64,000 nucleotides of DNA from JADJRH01 sp046351455. Its GTDB lineage: Bacteria > Myxococcota_A > Polyangia > Polyangiales > Polyangiaceae. This document shows, piece by piece, positions 57,509 through 64,000 of this stretch; the first letter of the stretch is position 1; each line of letters opens with the position of its first letter. The notes below the pieces were generated by a model that was given only the letters and a program-made list of their open reading frames with translations, searched no databases and had not been told where the DNA came from. The DNA lies in the NCBI GenBank assembly GCA_046351455.1, contig JAXLYM010000002.1, forward strand, positions 310,001 to 374,000, given 5' to 3'. A program made the translations under genes and the position numbers.

Positions 57509-58156
57509 CGCCGGAACGAAGCGGATCGCGCGGCGCGGCGCCGACGTGAGCGGCCACTCGTAGCGCACGTCGTCCGCGGCTCGGAAGCCGGGCGCGCTCG
57601 GCGGATCGCCCTGCGCGAGGAGGCACCACACCTCGCCGCTCGGGGACAGCTTCGCGCCGAGCGCGAGCCACTCCGGCGGGTGCAACGTGGCCCGCGAGAG
57701 CGCGACGTCGAACGTGCGGGACTGCGCGACGAGATCCTCGCCGCGGCCCCGGACCACGCGGACCCGCGCGCCGAGGTGCGACGCGAGCGCGCCGATCGTG
57801 CGGCGAACGAAGGCCACGCGCTTGTCGAGCGGCTCCACCAACGTCGCGTCGAGATCCGCGCGCACGATCGCGAGGCCGAGGCCCGGAGCGCCCGCGCCCG
57901 TGCCGACGTCGACGAACCGCGCGCCGCTCGGGAGGTGCTGCGCGAGCACGAGCGCGTCCGCGATCATGAGATCGATCAGCTCGTCGTCGGAGCGCGCCGC
58001 CGTCAGATCGATCTTCGCGTTGAAGTGCGCGATTCCCTCCAGCCACTCGACGAGCGCCGCGCGCGCCGCGTCGCCCACCGCGAAGCCCGACGCGGCGATC
58101 GCACGATCCAGCGCGGACGCTCGCGACTCCTTGGATCCAAGGGTCTTCGCGCTCAC
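57506..58156 (-). CDS. rsmG: 16S rRNA (guanine527-N7)-methyltransferase
   Basis: A 216-residue SAM-dependent methyltransferase that modifies G527 of 16S rRNA. The SAM site reads VDVGTGAGAPGLGLAIV, the family's DIGSGAGFPGI variant, followed by ATLVEPLDKRVAFVR and the RVRVVRGRGEDL strand. SRATLHPPEWL corresponds to the SRA loop. Length is normal. GTG 58156 was chosen because it overlaps the upstream hydrolase stop by GTGA (58153-58156); the long upstream frame is shadow. RsmG is usually next to mnmG/parAB; here it follows an alpha/beta hydrolase. The SAM-binding motif is well kept, but the function call rests on motif order. Confidence 0.87.
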   Translation of the reverse strand: MSAKTLGSKESRASALDRAIAASGFAVGDAARAALVEWLEGIAHFNAKIDLTAARSDDELIDLMIADALVLAQHLPSGARFVDVGTGAGAPGLGLAIVRADLDATLVEPLDKRVAFVRRTIGALASHLGARVRVVRGRGEDLVAQSRTFDVALSRATLHPPEWLALGAKLSPSGEVWCLLAQGDPPSAPGFRAADDVRYEWPLTSAPRRAIRFVPA

Positions 58157-58842
58157 GAGAAGGTCTCCGCGGTCCACGTCGCGATGGACTCGATCACCTC
58201 GGCGAGCACCTCTTCGGGCGAGCGTCCGTCGCGCTTCAGCACCTCGAAGCTGTGGTCGCCGCCCGCGATCTCGTGGAGCTTCGCGCGGGGGCCGACGCGC
58301 GCGAGCACCGGGCGGAGGAGCGTGAGGTCGCACAGTTTGTCGCGCGTCCCCTGCACGAAGAGCATCGGCGGCTTCACCTTCGCGAGGTGGCCGTCGCGCA
58401 TCTGCTCGGGCTTGCCAGCCGGGTGCAGCGGGTAGCCGAGGAACACGAGACCGTCGCACGCGAACCCCTCGGCCGCGAGCAGCGACGCCATGCGACCGCC
58501 CATCGATTTGCCGCCGATCACGAGCCTCTCCGCGCCGCGCGCACGCAACGTCTCCGCGGCGGCGCGGTACGTCGCGATCAGCTTCTTCTGCGGGTCCGGC
58601 CGGCGCGAGCCGCGCTGCTGGTACCCGAAGTTGAACCGCATCACCTCGTGACCGCGCTCCGCGAGGCCGCTCGCCACGGCGACGAGGAGCGGGTTGTCCA
58701 TGTGCGTGCCCGCGCCCGGCGCGATCGCGAAGGCGACGCCGCTCGGCTTGCGTGATGGCGCGTGAATGGCGCCGGAGACCGGAACGTCACCGGGCACGTC
58801 GATCGAGATCAGCACGGCGCGGAGATTACTCTCTCGACCCAC
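58153..58842 (-). CDS. Alpha/beta hydrolase (dienelactone hydrolase/KANL3-Tex30-like)
   Basis: A 229-residue cytoplasmic hydrolase. The nucleophile elbow is GGKSMGGRMAS, the acid is probably the Asp in VQGTRDKLCD, and the His lies in GGDHSFEVL. The N-terminal VAFAIAPGAGTHMDNPLL supplies the oxyanion hole. The short size and absence of a lid fit the Tex30/KANL3 type. GTG 58842 has GGGAGG nearby (3-base spacing), and GTG 58815 is an alternative. It is coupled to rsmG by a 4-base overlap. The substrate is unknown. Confidence 0.85.
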   Translation of the reverse strand: MGRESNLRAVLISIDVPGDVPVSGAIHAPSRKPSGVAFAIAPGAGTHMDNPLLVAVASGLAERGHEVMRFNFGYQQRGSRRPDPQKKLIATYRAAAETLRARGAERLVIGGKSMGGRMASLLAAEGFACDGLVFLGYPLHPAGKPEQMRDGHLAKVKPPMLFVQGTRDKLCDLTLLRPVLARVGPRAKLHEIAGGDHSFEVLKRDGRSPEEVLAEVIESIATWTAETFS

Positions 58843-58916
58843 CGTCCTCCCAGGGGCGGCCTGTATCCTGAAGGCGCCCAGGTTCCGGCGGGATCGTTTG
58901 GGGATATCATGCTCCC

Positions 58917-60662
58917 ATGAGCCGGATTTCCATGGTGCCGACGGATCGCGTCACGGCACATAGGGAGGGCCTCCTCGCACTTTCGCGAGCGCTCGTCGTC
59001 GCCCATCACGGCGGCACCTTCTCCGAGACCCTGGAAATCGTGGTCGAAGCGCTCGGCGCCGACGCCGGCGCCGCGTACGAGGTGGAGCAGGCCGGCCTCG
59101 TCCTCGTCGCGCACCGCGGGCTCACGATGGACCTCCGCGTCGCGCTGGAGCGCCTCCCGAAGACGGACGATCCGTGGTTCATCGCGTCGCGCGCCGCCAA
59201 GAGCCGGCGCATCGTGGTCGAGCCGGACGTCGCCGCGAGCACGTCGAACGCCGAGGTCGCGAAGCTGTTCACGCCGACCGCGCGCGTGCACGCCGTGGCC
59301 GTGCCGCTCACCGCGGGGCGCCAGGTGCTCGGCGTGATCGTGGTGTTCCATCTCCGACCCGACGCGTACGACGCGACCGTCGCCTCCTTCCTGGAGACCG
59401 CCGCCGGCATGATCACGCTCGCGCGCAGGTCGCAGCAGACGGCGCCGGTCTCGACGGTGCGACGCGAAGAAGAGCGCATGGGGCCGCTCGCGATGGCCGG
59501 CATGCTCGCGGCGCATTTCGCGGACGACGTGCGCGGTCCCCTCGCCGCGATCGGCCTCACGCTGCGGGAGCAGGAGCGCATCCTCGATCGACCGGACCTG
59601 CCCGCGGACATGCTGACGCCGCCGATCCGACAGCTCATCGAGGAGGCGCAGCTCGCGCTGCGGCGCGCGCAGACCGTCACCGATCAGATCGTGTCCGCCG
59701 CGCAGGCGGGGCCGCGCGAGCGACTCGTGTTCGCCGACATCCTCAAGGAGGCGGTGCGCGCCGTCACCCCGATGGCCGATAGCCGCGGCGTGCTGGTGAT
59801 GGAGCACGTCGAGGCCGACGGGCACGTGTTCGGGCGCCGCGCGGAGCTCGTGCCCGCGTTCGTCGCGCTCCTCACGAACGCGGTGCAGGCGTGCGAGCAA
59901 GGCCCGCGGACGCGGCGCCCCACCGTGAAGATCACGACGGAGGAGGATCCGCGCGGCGTCGCCGTGAGCGTGGAGGACACCGGCGCGGGCGTCCCGGCCG
60001 ACATCCGATCGCGCATCTTCGATCCGTTCTTCTCCACGAACGCGGGCGCCGCGGGCATCGGCCTCACGCTCGCGAAGCACGCCATCGTCGGCCACTCGGG
60101 CCACCTCGAGATCTCCGTGTCGCCCACGCTCGGCGGCGCGCTGTTCCGCGCCGTGCTCCCGCGCGCGGCCGACGACAAGAAGCCGCAGCGCCGCGCGAGC
60201 AGCCTCTCCTCCGCGACGCTGCGCAAGGTGGCGCGCGGGCCGGCGCTCCTGTGGATCGATCGCGACGTCGTGTTCCTCGCGGGCGCGCGGCGCGCGCTGG
60301 ACGGCTACGACGTGCGCGTCGCGGCGAACGCCTCCGAGGGCGAGCAGCTCATCCTGCGCGGCGTGCCGGGGCCGGAGATCATCTTCTGCGAGATCGATCT
60401 GCCGGATCGCAGCGGCCTCGATCTGCACGCCGACGTCGCGCGGAAGAGCCCCGAGCTCGCGGGCCGCTTCGTGTTCGTGACGGACGGCATCCTCTCGCCG
60501 GAGCGCGCGGCGTACGTCCTCGGCTCCGGCTGCCCCACGCTCGTGAAGCCGCTCGATCTCGACGAGATCCGCACGCTGGTCCAGGGGTCGAGCGGCGACT
60601 CGCCGAGCTCGCGAAAAGGCGTCAAGACGCCGCCCGACGTGGACGATCCGTTCGACCTCTAG
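58917..60662 (+). CDS. Degenerate hybrid sensor kinase (GAF, HATPase_c, REC)
   Basis: A 581-residue protein. A GAF-type domain is in residues ~15-170. The dimerisation helix (about 190-260) reads FADDVRGPLAAIGLTL, where the phospho-accepting His of HExxNPLAAI would be Asp 203. The HATPase_c domain has the N-box LLTNAVQACEQ, G1 VEDTGAGVP, F-box IFDPFFST and G2 GAAGIGLTLAKHAI, all intact. A C-terminal REC domain (~440-550) has D448/D450, T522 and K544, but the phospho-acceptor is Glu (E492 in CEIDLPDRSG), 44 residues after D448 as expected for the Asp. So ATP binding may remain while His-Asp phosphorelay is unlikely. ATG 58917. It is divergent from the hydrolase with 74 bases between starts. 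Confidence 0.9.
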   Translation: MSRISMVPTDRVTAHREGLLALSRALVVAHHGGTFSETLEIVVEALGADAGAAYEVEQAGLVLVAHRGLTMDLRVALERLPKTDDPWFIASRAAKSRRIVVEPDVAASTSNAEVAKLFTPTARVHAVAVPLTAGRQVLGVIVVFHLRPDAYDATVASFLETAAGMITLARRSQQTAPVSTVRREEERMGPLAMAGMLAAHFADDVRGPLAAIGLTLREQERILDRPDLPADMLTPPIRQLIEEAQLALRRAQTVTDQIVSAAQAGPRERLVFADILKEAVRAVTPMADSRGVLVMEHVEADGHVFGRRAELVPAFVALLTNAVQACEQGPRTRRPTVKITTEEDPRGVAVSVEDTGAGVPADIRSRIFDPFFSTNAGAAGIGLTLAKHAIVGHSGHLEISVSPTLGGALFRAVLPRAADDKKPQRRASSLSSATLRKVARGPALLWIDRDVVFLAGARRALDGYDVRVAANASEGEQLILRGVPGPEIIFCEIDLPDRSGLDLHADVARKSPELAGRFVFVTDGILSPERAAYVLGSGCPTLVKPLDLDEIRTLVQGSSGDSPSSRKGVKTPPDVDDPFDL

Positions 60663-60671
60663 ATCCGACCT

Positions 60672-63338
60672 CTAGAAGGGCGGCGCGCCCGGCGAAGGCA
60701 GCACCGGCGGCGACGTCGACTTCACCGGCACGGTCGGCACCGGGATCGGCAACAGGCCCGCGTCGCCGAGGTCCGCGTTCGGCTGCGGCGCGCCCGCATC
60801 TTCGCTCGGAGGGGCGCCCGCGTCCGCGCCGTCGCCGCCGTCCGCGCCCGCGTCCGGCGTGGCGATGTCGGTCGGCTCGGTGCCGACGAGGAACACCTCG
60901 TCGATCGTGTTCTCTTCGTTCTCGTACGGGAGCAGGCCCGTCTCGGGATCGATCTTCTTGTGCGTGACGCCCGGGGGCTCGCGGAACGCCGTGACCGGCT
61001 TGCCCTTGTGCGCGACCTTCATCCACTCCACGAACGCGGGCAGCGCCGCCGACGCGCCTGCCTCCGCAGCGCCGAGCGGAGCGCCGTCGTCGAAGCCCGT
61101 CCACACCGCGCACGCGATGTCCGTCGAGTAGCCCACGAACCAGGCGTCCTTCGCGCGGTTCGAGGTGCCGGTCTTGCCCGCGATCGGCCGGCCCAGCACG
61201 AGCGCGCGCGTCGCGGTGCCTTGCTGGACGACGGACGTGAGCAGGCTCGTCACGACGTAGGCCTCGGGTTCTTCGAGCACACGGCGCGGCGCCTCGCGCG
61301 CGGGCAGCTCCACCTCGATGCCGTTCGGCCCCACGATCTTCGAGATGAGGAGCGGCGCCTGGTACTCGCCGCCCGCCGCGAACGTCGCGTACACGCCGAC
61401 CATCTCGCGCGGCGTCACCTCGTAGGCGCCCAGCGCGAGCGAGAGATCGTTCCCGAGCTTCGACGTGACGCCGAGCTGCGCGGCCCACTTCGCCACGTTC
61501 GCGGGCCCCATCTTGTTGATGGTCCACACCGCCGCGACGTTGATGCTCTTCGCGAGCGCCTCGCGCATCCGCTTCGGCTGGCGCGCCGCGCTCTCGTCCG
61601 CCGCGAGCAGGCCCGGTTTGTAGCCCGCCACCTGCGTCGGATCCGTCTCCAGCAGCGACGCCGGCGTCATCGCGCGCGTGTGGATCGCGTAGCTGTACGT
61701 GAGCGGCTTGAACGTGGAGCCGGGCTGCCTCTGCGCGCGCGTCGCGCGATCGAGCCCGCCGCGCGCGCCCTCGTAGCTGCCGACGAGCGCGAGGATCTCC
61801 CGCGTCTTCACGTCGACCGCGACGAGCGCGCCCTCCGGCCCGAGCTCCAGCCGCGCGTGCACGGGCCCGCTCGGGGCCGCGGGCTTCTCGGGTGGCGGCG
61901 CGCCTCCGTCCTCCGTCTCCATCACGGGCTCTGGCAACCCGAGGAAGCTCACGCGCAGCGTCTTTCCGATCTCCGCGAAGTCGCTCGCCTTGAGGCCCTT
62001 CGGGTTGTAGCGGGAAAACTCGCGCAATTCGACGATGCCCGTCACGCCGCCCGCGCGCACGGTGATCGTGTTCTTGTCGTCGTCCGCGGCGATCACCTCC
62101 GCGTTCACGACGCGGTAGCCGCTCTTGATCGGCTCCGTCGTCGCGGAAGGATCGCCCTTCTTCTTCGTGAACGGCGCGAAGAGCTTGTGCCGCGCGGCGT
62201 AGTCGTCGAGGTTCTTGCGCACGGCCGCGCGCGCCGCCGCCTGCAGCGCCGGATCGATCGTCGTCGTGATCGTGTAGCCGCCGCGCTCGCCCGCGGGCCC
62301 GAGGAGCTCGTTCATCTTGCGGCGCACCTCGTCCACCACCTCGGGCGCGAGGTCCGACGAAACGTCCGTCTCGCGCGCGAGCACGATCGGCTCCGACTTC
62401 GCCGCGGCCACCGCGTCCGCCGGCGCGAAGCCCTTCTCGGCCATCTGATCGAGCACGAAGCGCCGGCGCGACATCGCGCGCGCCATGTTCACGCGCGGCG
62501 AGTAGATGCTCGGCCCCTTCACGATGCCCGCGAGCGTCGCGGCCTCCCCGAGCTTGAGCTCCGTCACGCTCTTGCCGAAGTAGTAGCGGCTCGCCTCCTC
62601 GACGCCGTAGCGCCCGTGCCCGAAGTAGATGTGGTTCAGGTAGAGCTCGAGGATCTCGTCCTTGCCCAGCGTCTGCTCGATGCGCCGCGCGAGGATGACC
62701 TCCTTCGCCTTCCGCGAGAACGTCCGCTCCGGCGTGAGCAGCACGTTCTTCACGACCTGCTGCGTGATCGTGCTGCCGCCCTGGAGCGATCCCGGCCGCG
62801 TCACGTTGTGCGCGAGCGCGCGCAGCATGCCGAGGTAGTTGAGGCCGTCGTGCTGGTAGAAGTGCGCGTCCTCGGCCGCGAGCACGGCCTTCTTCATCAC
62901 GTCCGGCACCGACTGGATCGACACCACCGTGCGCCGCTCCACGAACATCTCGCCGAGCGTCGTGCCGTCGCGCGCGAGGATGCGCGTCACCTGCGGCGGG
63001 TTGTAGCTCGATCGCAGATCGCGCACGTCGGGCAGGTCCGCCTCGTAGTGCCGCAGCACCAGCACGAGGCCGAGCGCGCCCGCGACGACGACGCCGAGCA
63101 GCGCCACGAGGAGCCGCGGGATCCACGTGCGCGCCCACGAGCGCCTGCGCCGCTTCTTCTTCTTCGGCGCCTTCGTCGGGCCGTCAGCTCGGGAGCGCTC
63201 CGTCCGGAGGGTCCCGTCGCCCTGGGCCCCCCCGTCGCTCTCGCGTTCGTTCTCGCTCAACCTTCGCGCCTCGCTCGGGGAGAGCGTACTCGCGGAGGCG
63301 GGGGGTGCGCCAAATCCATGCGATCTCGGCTGGTCCAC
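60672..63338 (-). CDS. Class A penicillin-binding protein (PBP1A)
   Basis: An 888-residue bifunctional peptidoglycan synthase. A Lys/Arg-rich cytoplasmic tail (to ~70) and one membrane helix (LLVALLGVVVAGALGLVLVL) are followed by the GT51 domain: LAAEDAHFYQHDGLN with the catalytic Glu 156, QGGSTITQQVVKN and RRIEQTLGKDEILELYLN. After an OB-like insert comes the transpeptidase with SxxK in QPGSTFKPL (Ser near 543), SxN in SINVAAV and KTG in IAGKTGTSN (near 725). The C-terminus (~800-888) is Pro/Asp/Ala-rich and not found in E. coli PBP1A. GTG 63338 is the chosen start; no good Shine-Dalgarno is seen. It converges with the sensor kinase with 9 bases between stops. Confidence 0.96.
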   Translation of the reverse strand: MDQPRSHGFGAPPASASTLSPSEARRLSENERESDGGAQGDGTLRTERSRADGPTKAPKKKKRRRRSWARTWIPRLLVALLGVVVAGALGLVLVLRHYEADLPDVRDLRSSYNPPQVTRILARDGTTLGEMFVERRTVVSIQSVPDVMKKAVLAAEDAHFYQHDGLNYLGMLRALAHNVTRPGSLQGGSTITQQVVKNVLLTPERTFSRKAKEVILARRIEQTLGKDEILELYLNHIYFGHGRYGVEEASRYYFGKSVTELKLGEAATLAGIVKGPSIYSPRVNMARAMSRRRFVLDQMAEKGFAPADAVAAAKSEPIVLARETDVSSDLAPEVVDEVRRKMNELLGPAGERGGYTITTTIDPALQAAARAAVRKNLDDYAARHKLFAPFTKKKGDPSATTEPIKSGYRVVNAEVIAADDDKNTITVRAGGVTGIVELREFSRYNPKGLKASDFAEIGKTLRVSFLGLPEPVMETEDGGAPPPEKPAAPSGPVHARLELGPEGALVAVDVKTREILALVGSYEGARGGLDRATRAQRQPGSTFKPLTYSYAIHTRAMTPASLLETDPTQVAGYKPGLLAADESAARQPKRMREALAKSINVAAVWTINKMGPANVAKWAAQLGVTSKLGNDLSLALGAYEVTPREMVGVYATFAAGGEYQAPLLISKIVGPNGIEVELPAREAPRRVLEEPEAYVVTSLLTSVVQQGTATRALVLGRPIAGKTGTSNRAKDAWFVGYSTDIACAVWTGFDDGAPLGAAEAGASAALPAFVEWMKVAHKGKPVTAFREPPGVTHKKIDPETGLLPYENEENTIDEVFLVGTEPTDIATPDAGADGGDGADAGAPPSEDAGAPQPNADLGDAGLLPIPVPTVPVKSTSPPVLPSPGAPPF

Positions 63339-63397
63339 AGCGCGCGCAACGCGGACCGGATGCCGGGCAATCCGCCCAGCGCGGACTGCCTATCTCT

Positions 63398-64000
63398 TCA
63401 ACCGAGGAACTTGAGCACGAGCACGGTGATCAAGACGCCTGCGAGCAGACAGGCGATCGCCACGCCGAGCAGCAGCACGATCGGAGTCTTCTGCTTCGGC
63501 GGATCCGGCACCGCGGACATCGGCGCGGTCTTCGCCATCGCCTTGTTCATCTGCGCTCGCGACGCGGGCGGACCGCTCATCGGGAGGACAGGCCCGTTCA
63601 TCGGCGCGGGGGCGAGAGGCATGTTCGCGTTCTGCGCGGGCGCCATGACTGGACCGGTCGGCGCGACCATCCCGGGGCCGACAGCGGGCTGCGGCGCGGA
63701 CATCGGCGCGGTGTTCGGGGCCATGTTCGGGGCGGCGGGCGCGGCCTCTTTTTGAGTGACGATCGGCCCCGGCGCAGCGGCCATCTTCACCGTCTTGTTC
63801 TGCGAGGACGGCACGCCCATCGAAGCGGGCGGCGTCCCTTGCGACACCGTACCTGCGGCGCCCGGAGAGGAGGGCGCGGGCCCCGGCATCATCGCGGTGT
63901 ATCCCTTGCCGGAGGGAGAGAACGGCTTGAGCGCCTCCGCGAAATCCGCCGCGGACGGGTAACGACTCTCGGGCTTCTTTTCGAGCGCCTTCGCGATCAC
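63398..64000 (-). CDS. Ser/Thr protein kinase, C-terminal part (cut by window edge)
   Basis: The visible 200 residues continue beyond base 64000, so the catalytic N-terminus is missing. The first residues, IAKALEKKPESRYPSAADFAEAL, are the end of a Hanks-type kinase domain (subdomain XI). After it are Pro/Ala/Met-rich low-complexity sequence (~25-165) and a C-terminal membrane helix (IVLLLGVAIACLLAGVLITVLVLKFLG). So this is a tail-anchored kinase, with the kinase domain in the cytoplasm and essentially no extracellular sensor domain. Such kinases are abundant in myxobacteria. The substrate is unknown. Confidence 0.85.
   Translation of the reverse strand: MIAKALEKKPESRYPSAADFAEALKPFSPSGKGYTAMMPGPAPSSPGAAGTVSQGTPPASMGVPSSQNKTVKMAAAPGPIVTQKEAAPAAPNMAPNTAPMSAPQPAVGPGMVAPTGPVMAPAQNANMPLAPAPMNGPVLPMSGPPASRAQMNKAMAKTAPMSAVPDPPKQKTPIVLLLGVAIACLLAGVLITVLVLKFLG

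Overview
The window is very GC-rich, dense and almost entirely coding. It looks like a chromosomal segment of a Myxococcota bacterium, probably of the Polyangia/Sorangiineae type. The evidence is the many predicted lipoproteins, several of them Cys-rich or Gly-rich, a MopE-type CNGxDDDCNGxIDE motif, DUF4388 and MJ0042-type zinc-ribbon proteins, ECF sigma factors, frequent GTG starts and many 4-base gene overlaps. No tRNA, rRNA, CRISPR array, insertion sequence or prophage gene was recognised.

Layout. 0.3-2.2 kb: ECF sigma factor with a coupled membrane protein, probably its regulator. 2.3-5 kb: DNA polymerase I. 5.2-14.4 kb: lipoprotein, molybdopterin oxidoreductase, MFS transporter, TPR/PEGA-like protein, cation efflux protein, thiolase, tandem universal stress protein, oligoribonuclease. 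14.5-21.3 kb: SppA protease behind a zinc-ribbon/TPR membrane protein, Gly-rich lipoprotein, M28 peptidase, tiny membrane protein. 21.4-24.9 kb: LarA-like protein, HAD phosphatase, acyl-CoA dehydrogenase. 25.2-31.4 kb: surface and envelope proteins (MopE-motif lipoprotein, L,D-transpeptidase, outer-membrane barrel, VWA lipoprotein). 31.5-36.8 kb: a tightly packed leftward cluster of SlyD-type PPIase, two small proteins, HtrA protease, ECF sigma, anti-sigma, exported protein and M23 peptidase, which reads as an envelope-stress and protein-quality unit. 36.9-41.6 kb: MacA/MacB-type exporter with one ATPase and two different permeases. 41.7-47.8 kb: S1-domain protein, Mrp Fe-S carrier, two Cys-rich lipoproteins. 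47.8-51.3 kb: two thioredoxin-fold lipoproteins followed by a large exported barrel-like protein. 51.4-57.4 kb: TatA-like peptide, a DUF4388 protein with a J-like domain, an unusual Clp ATPase, a small membrane protein. 57.5-64 kb: RsmG, alpha/beta hydrolase, a degenerate hybrid sensor kinase, PBP1A and the end of a Ser/Thr kinase.

The most notable unexplained signal is a dispersed intergenic element found three times (24988-25169 on minus, 28452-28534 and 54031-54105 on plus). Each copy lies 14-23 bases downstream of a stop codon in the sense orientation. The copies share a two-hairpin fold in which stem bases change in compensating pairs while an AAA bulge is kept. A second, shorter hairpin element occurs at 54240-54291 and 57433-57508. 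Other points of interest are proteins that keep their fold but have lost catalytic residues: the sensor kinase (phospho-His and phospho-Asp), Pol I (proofreading acids), the J-like domain (HPD) and the Clp D1 pore tyrosine. The redoxin/redoxin/barrel cluster is also notable.

All calls come from reading the translated sequence. No database search or structure prediction was run.
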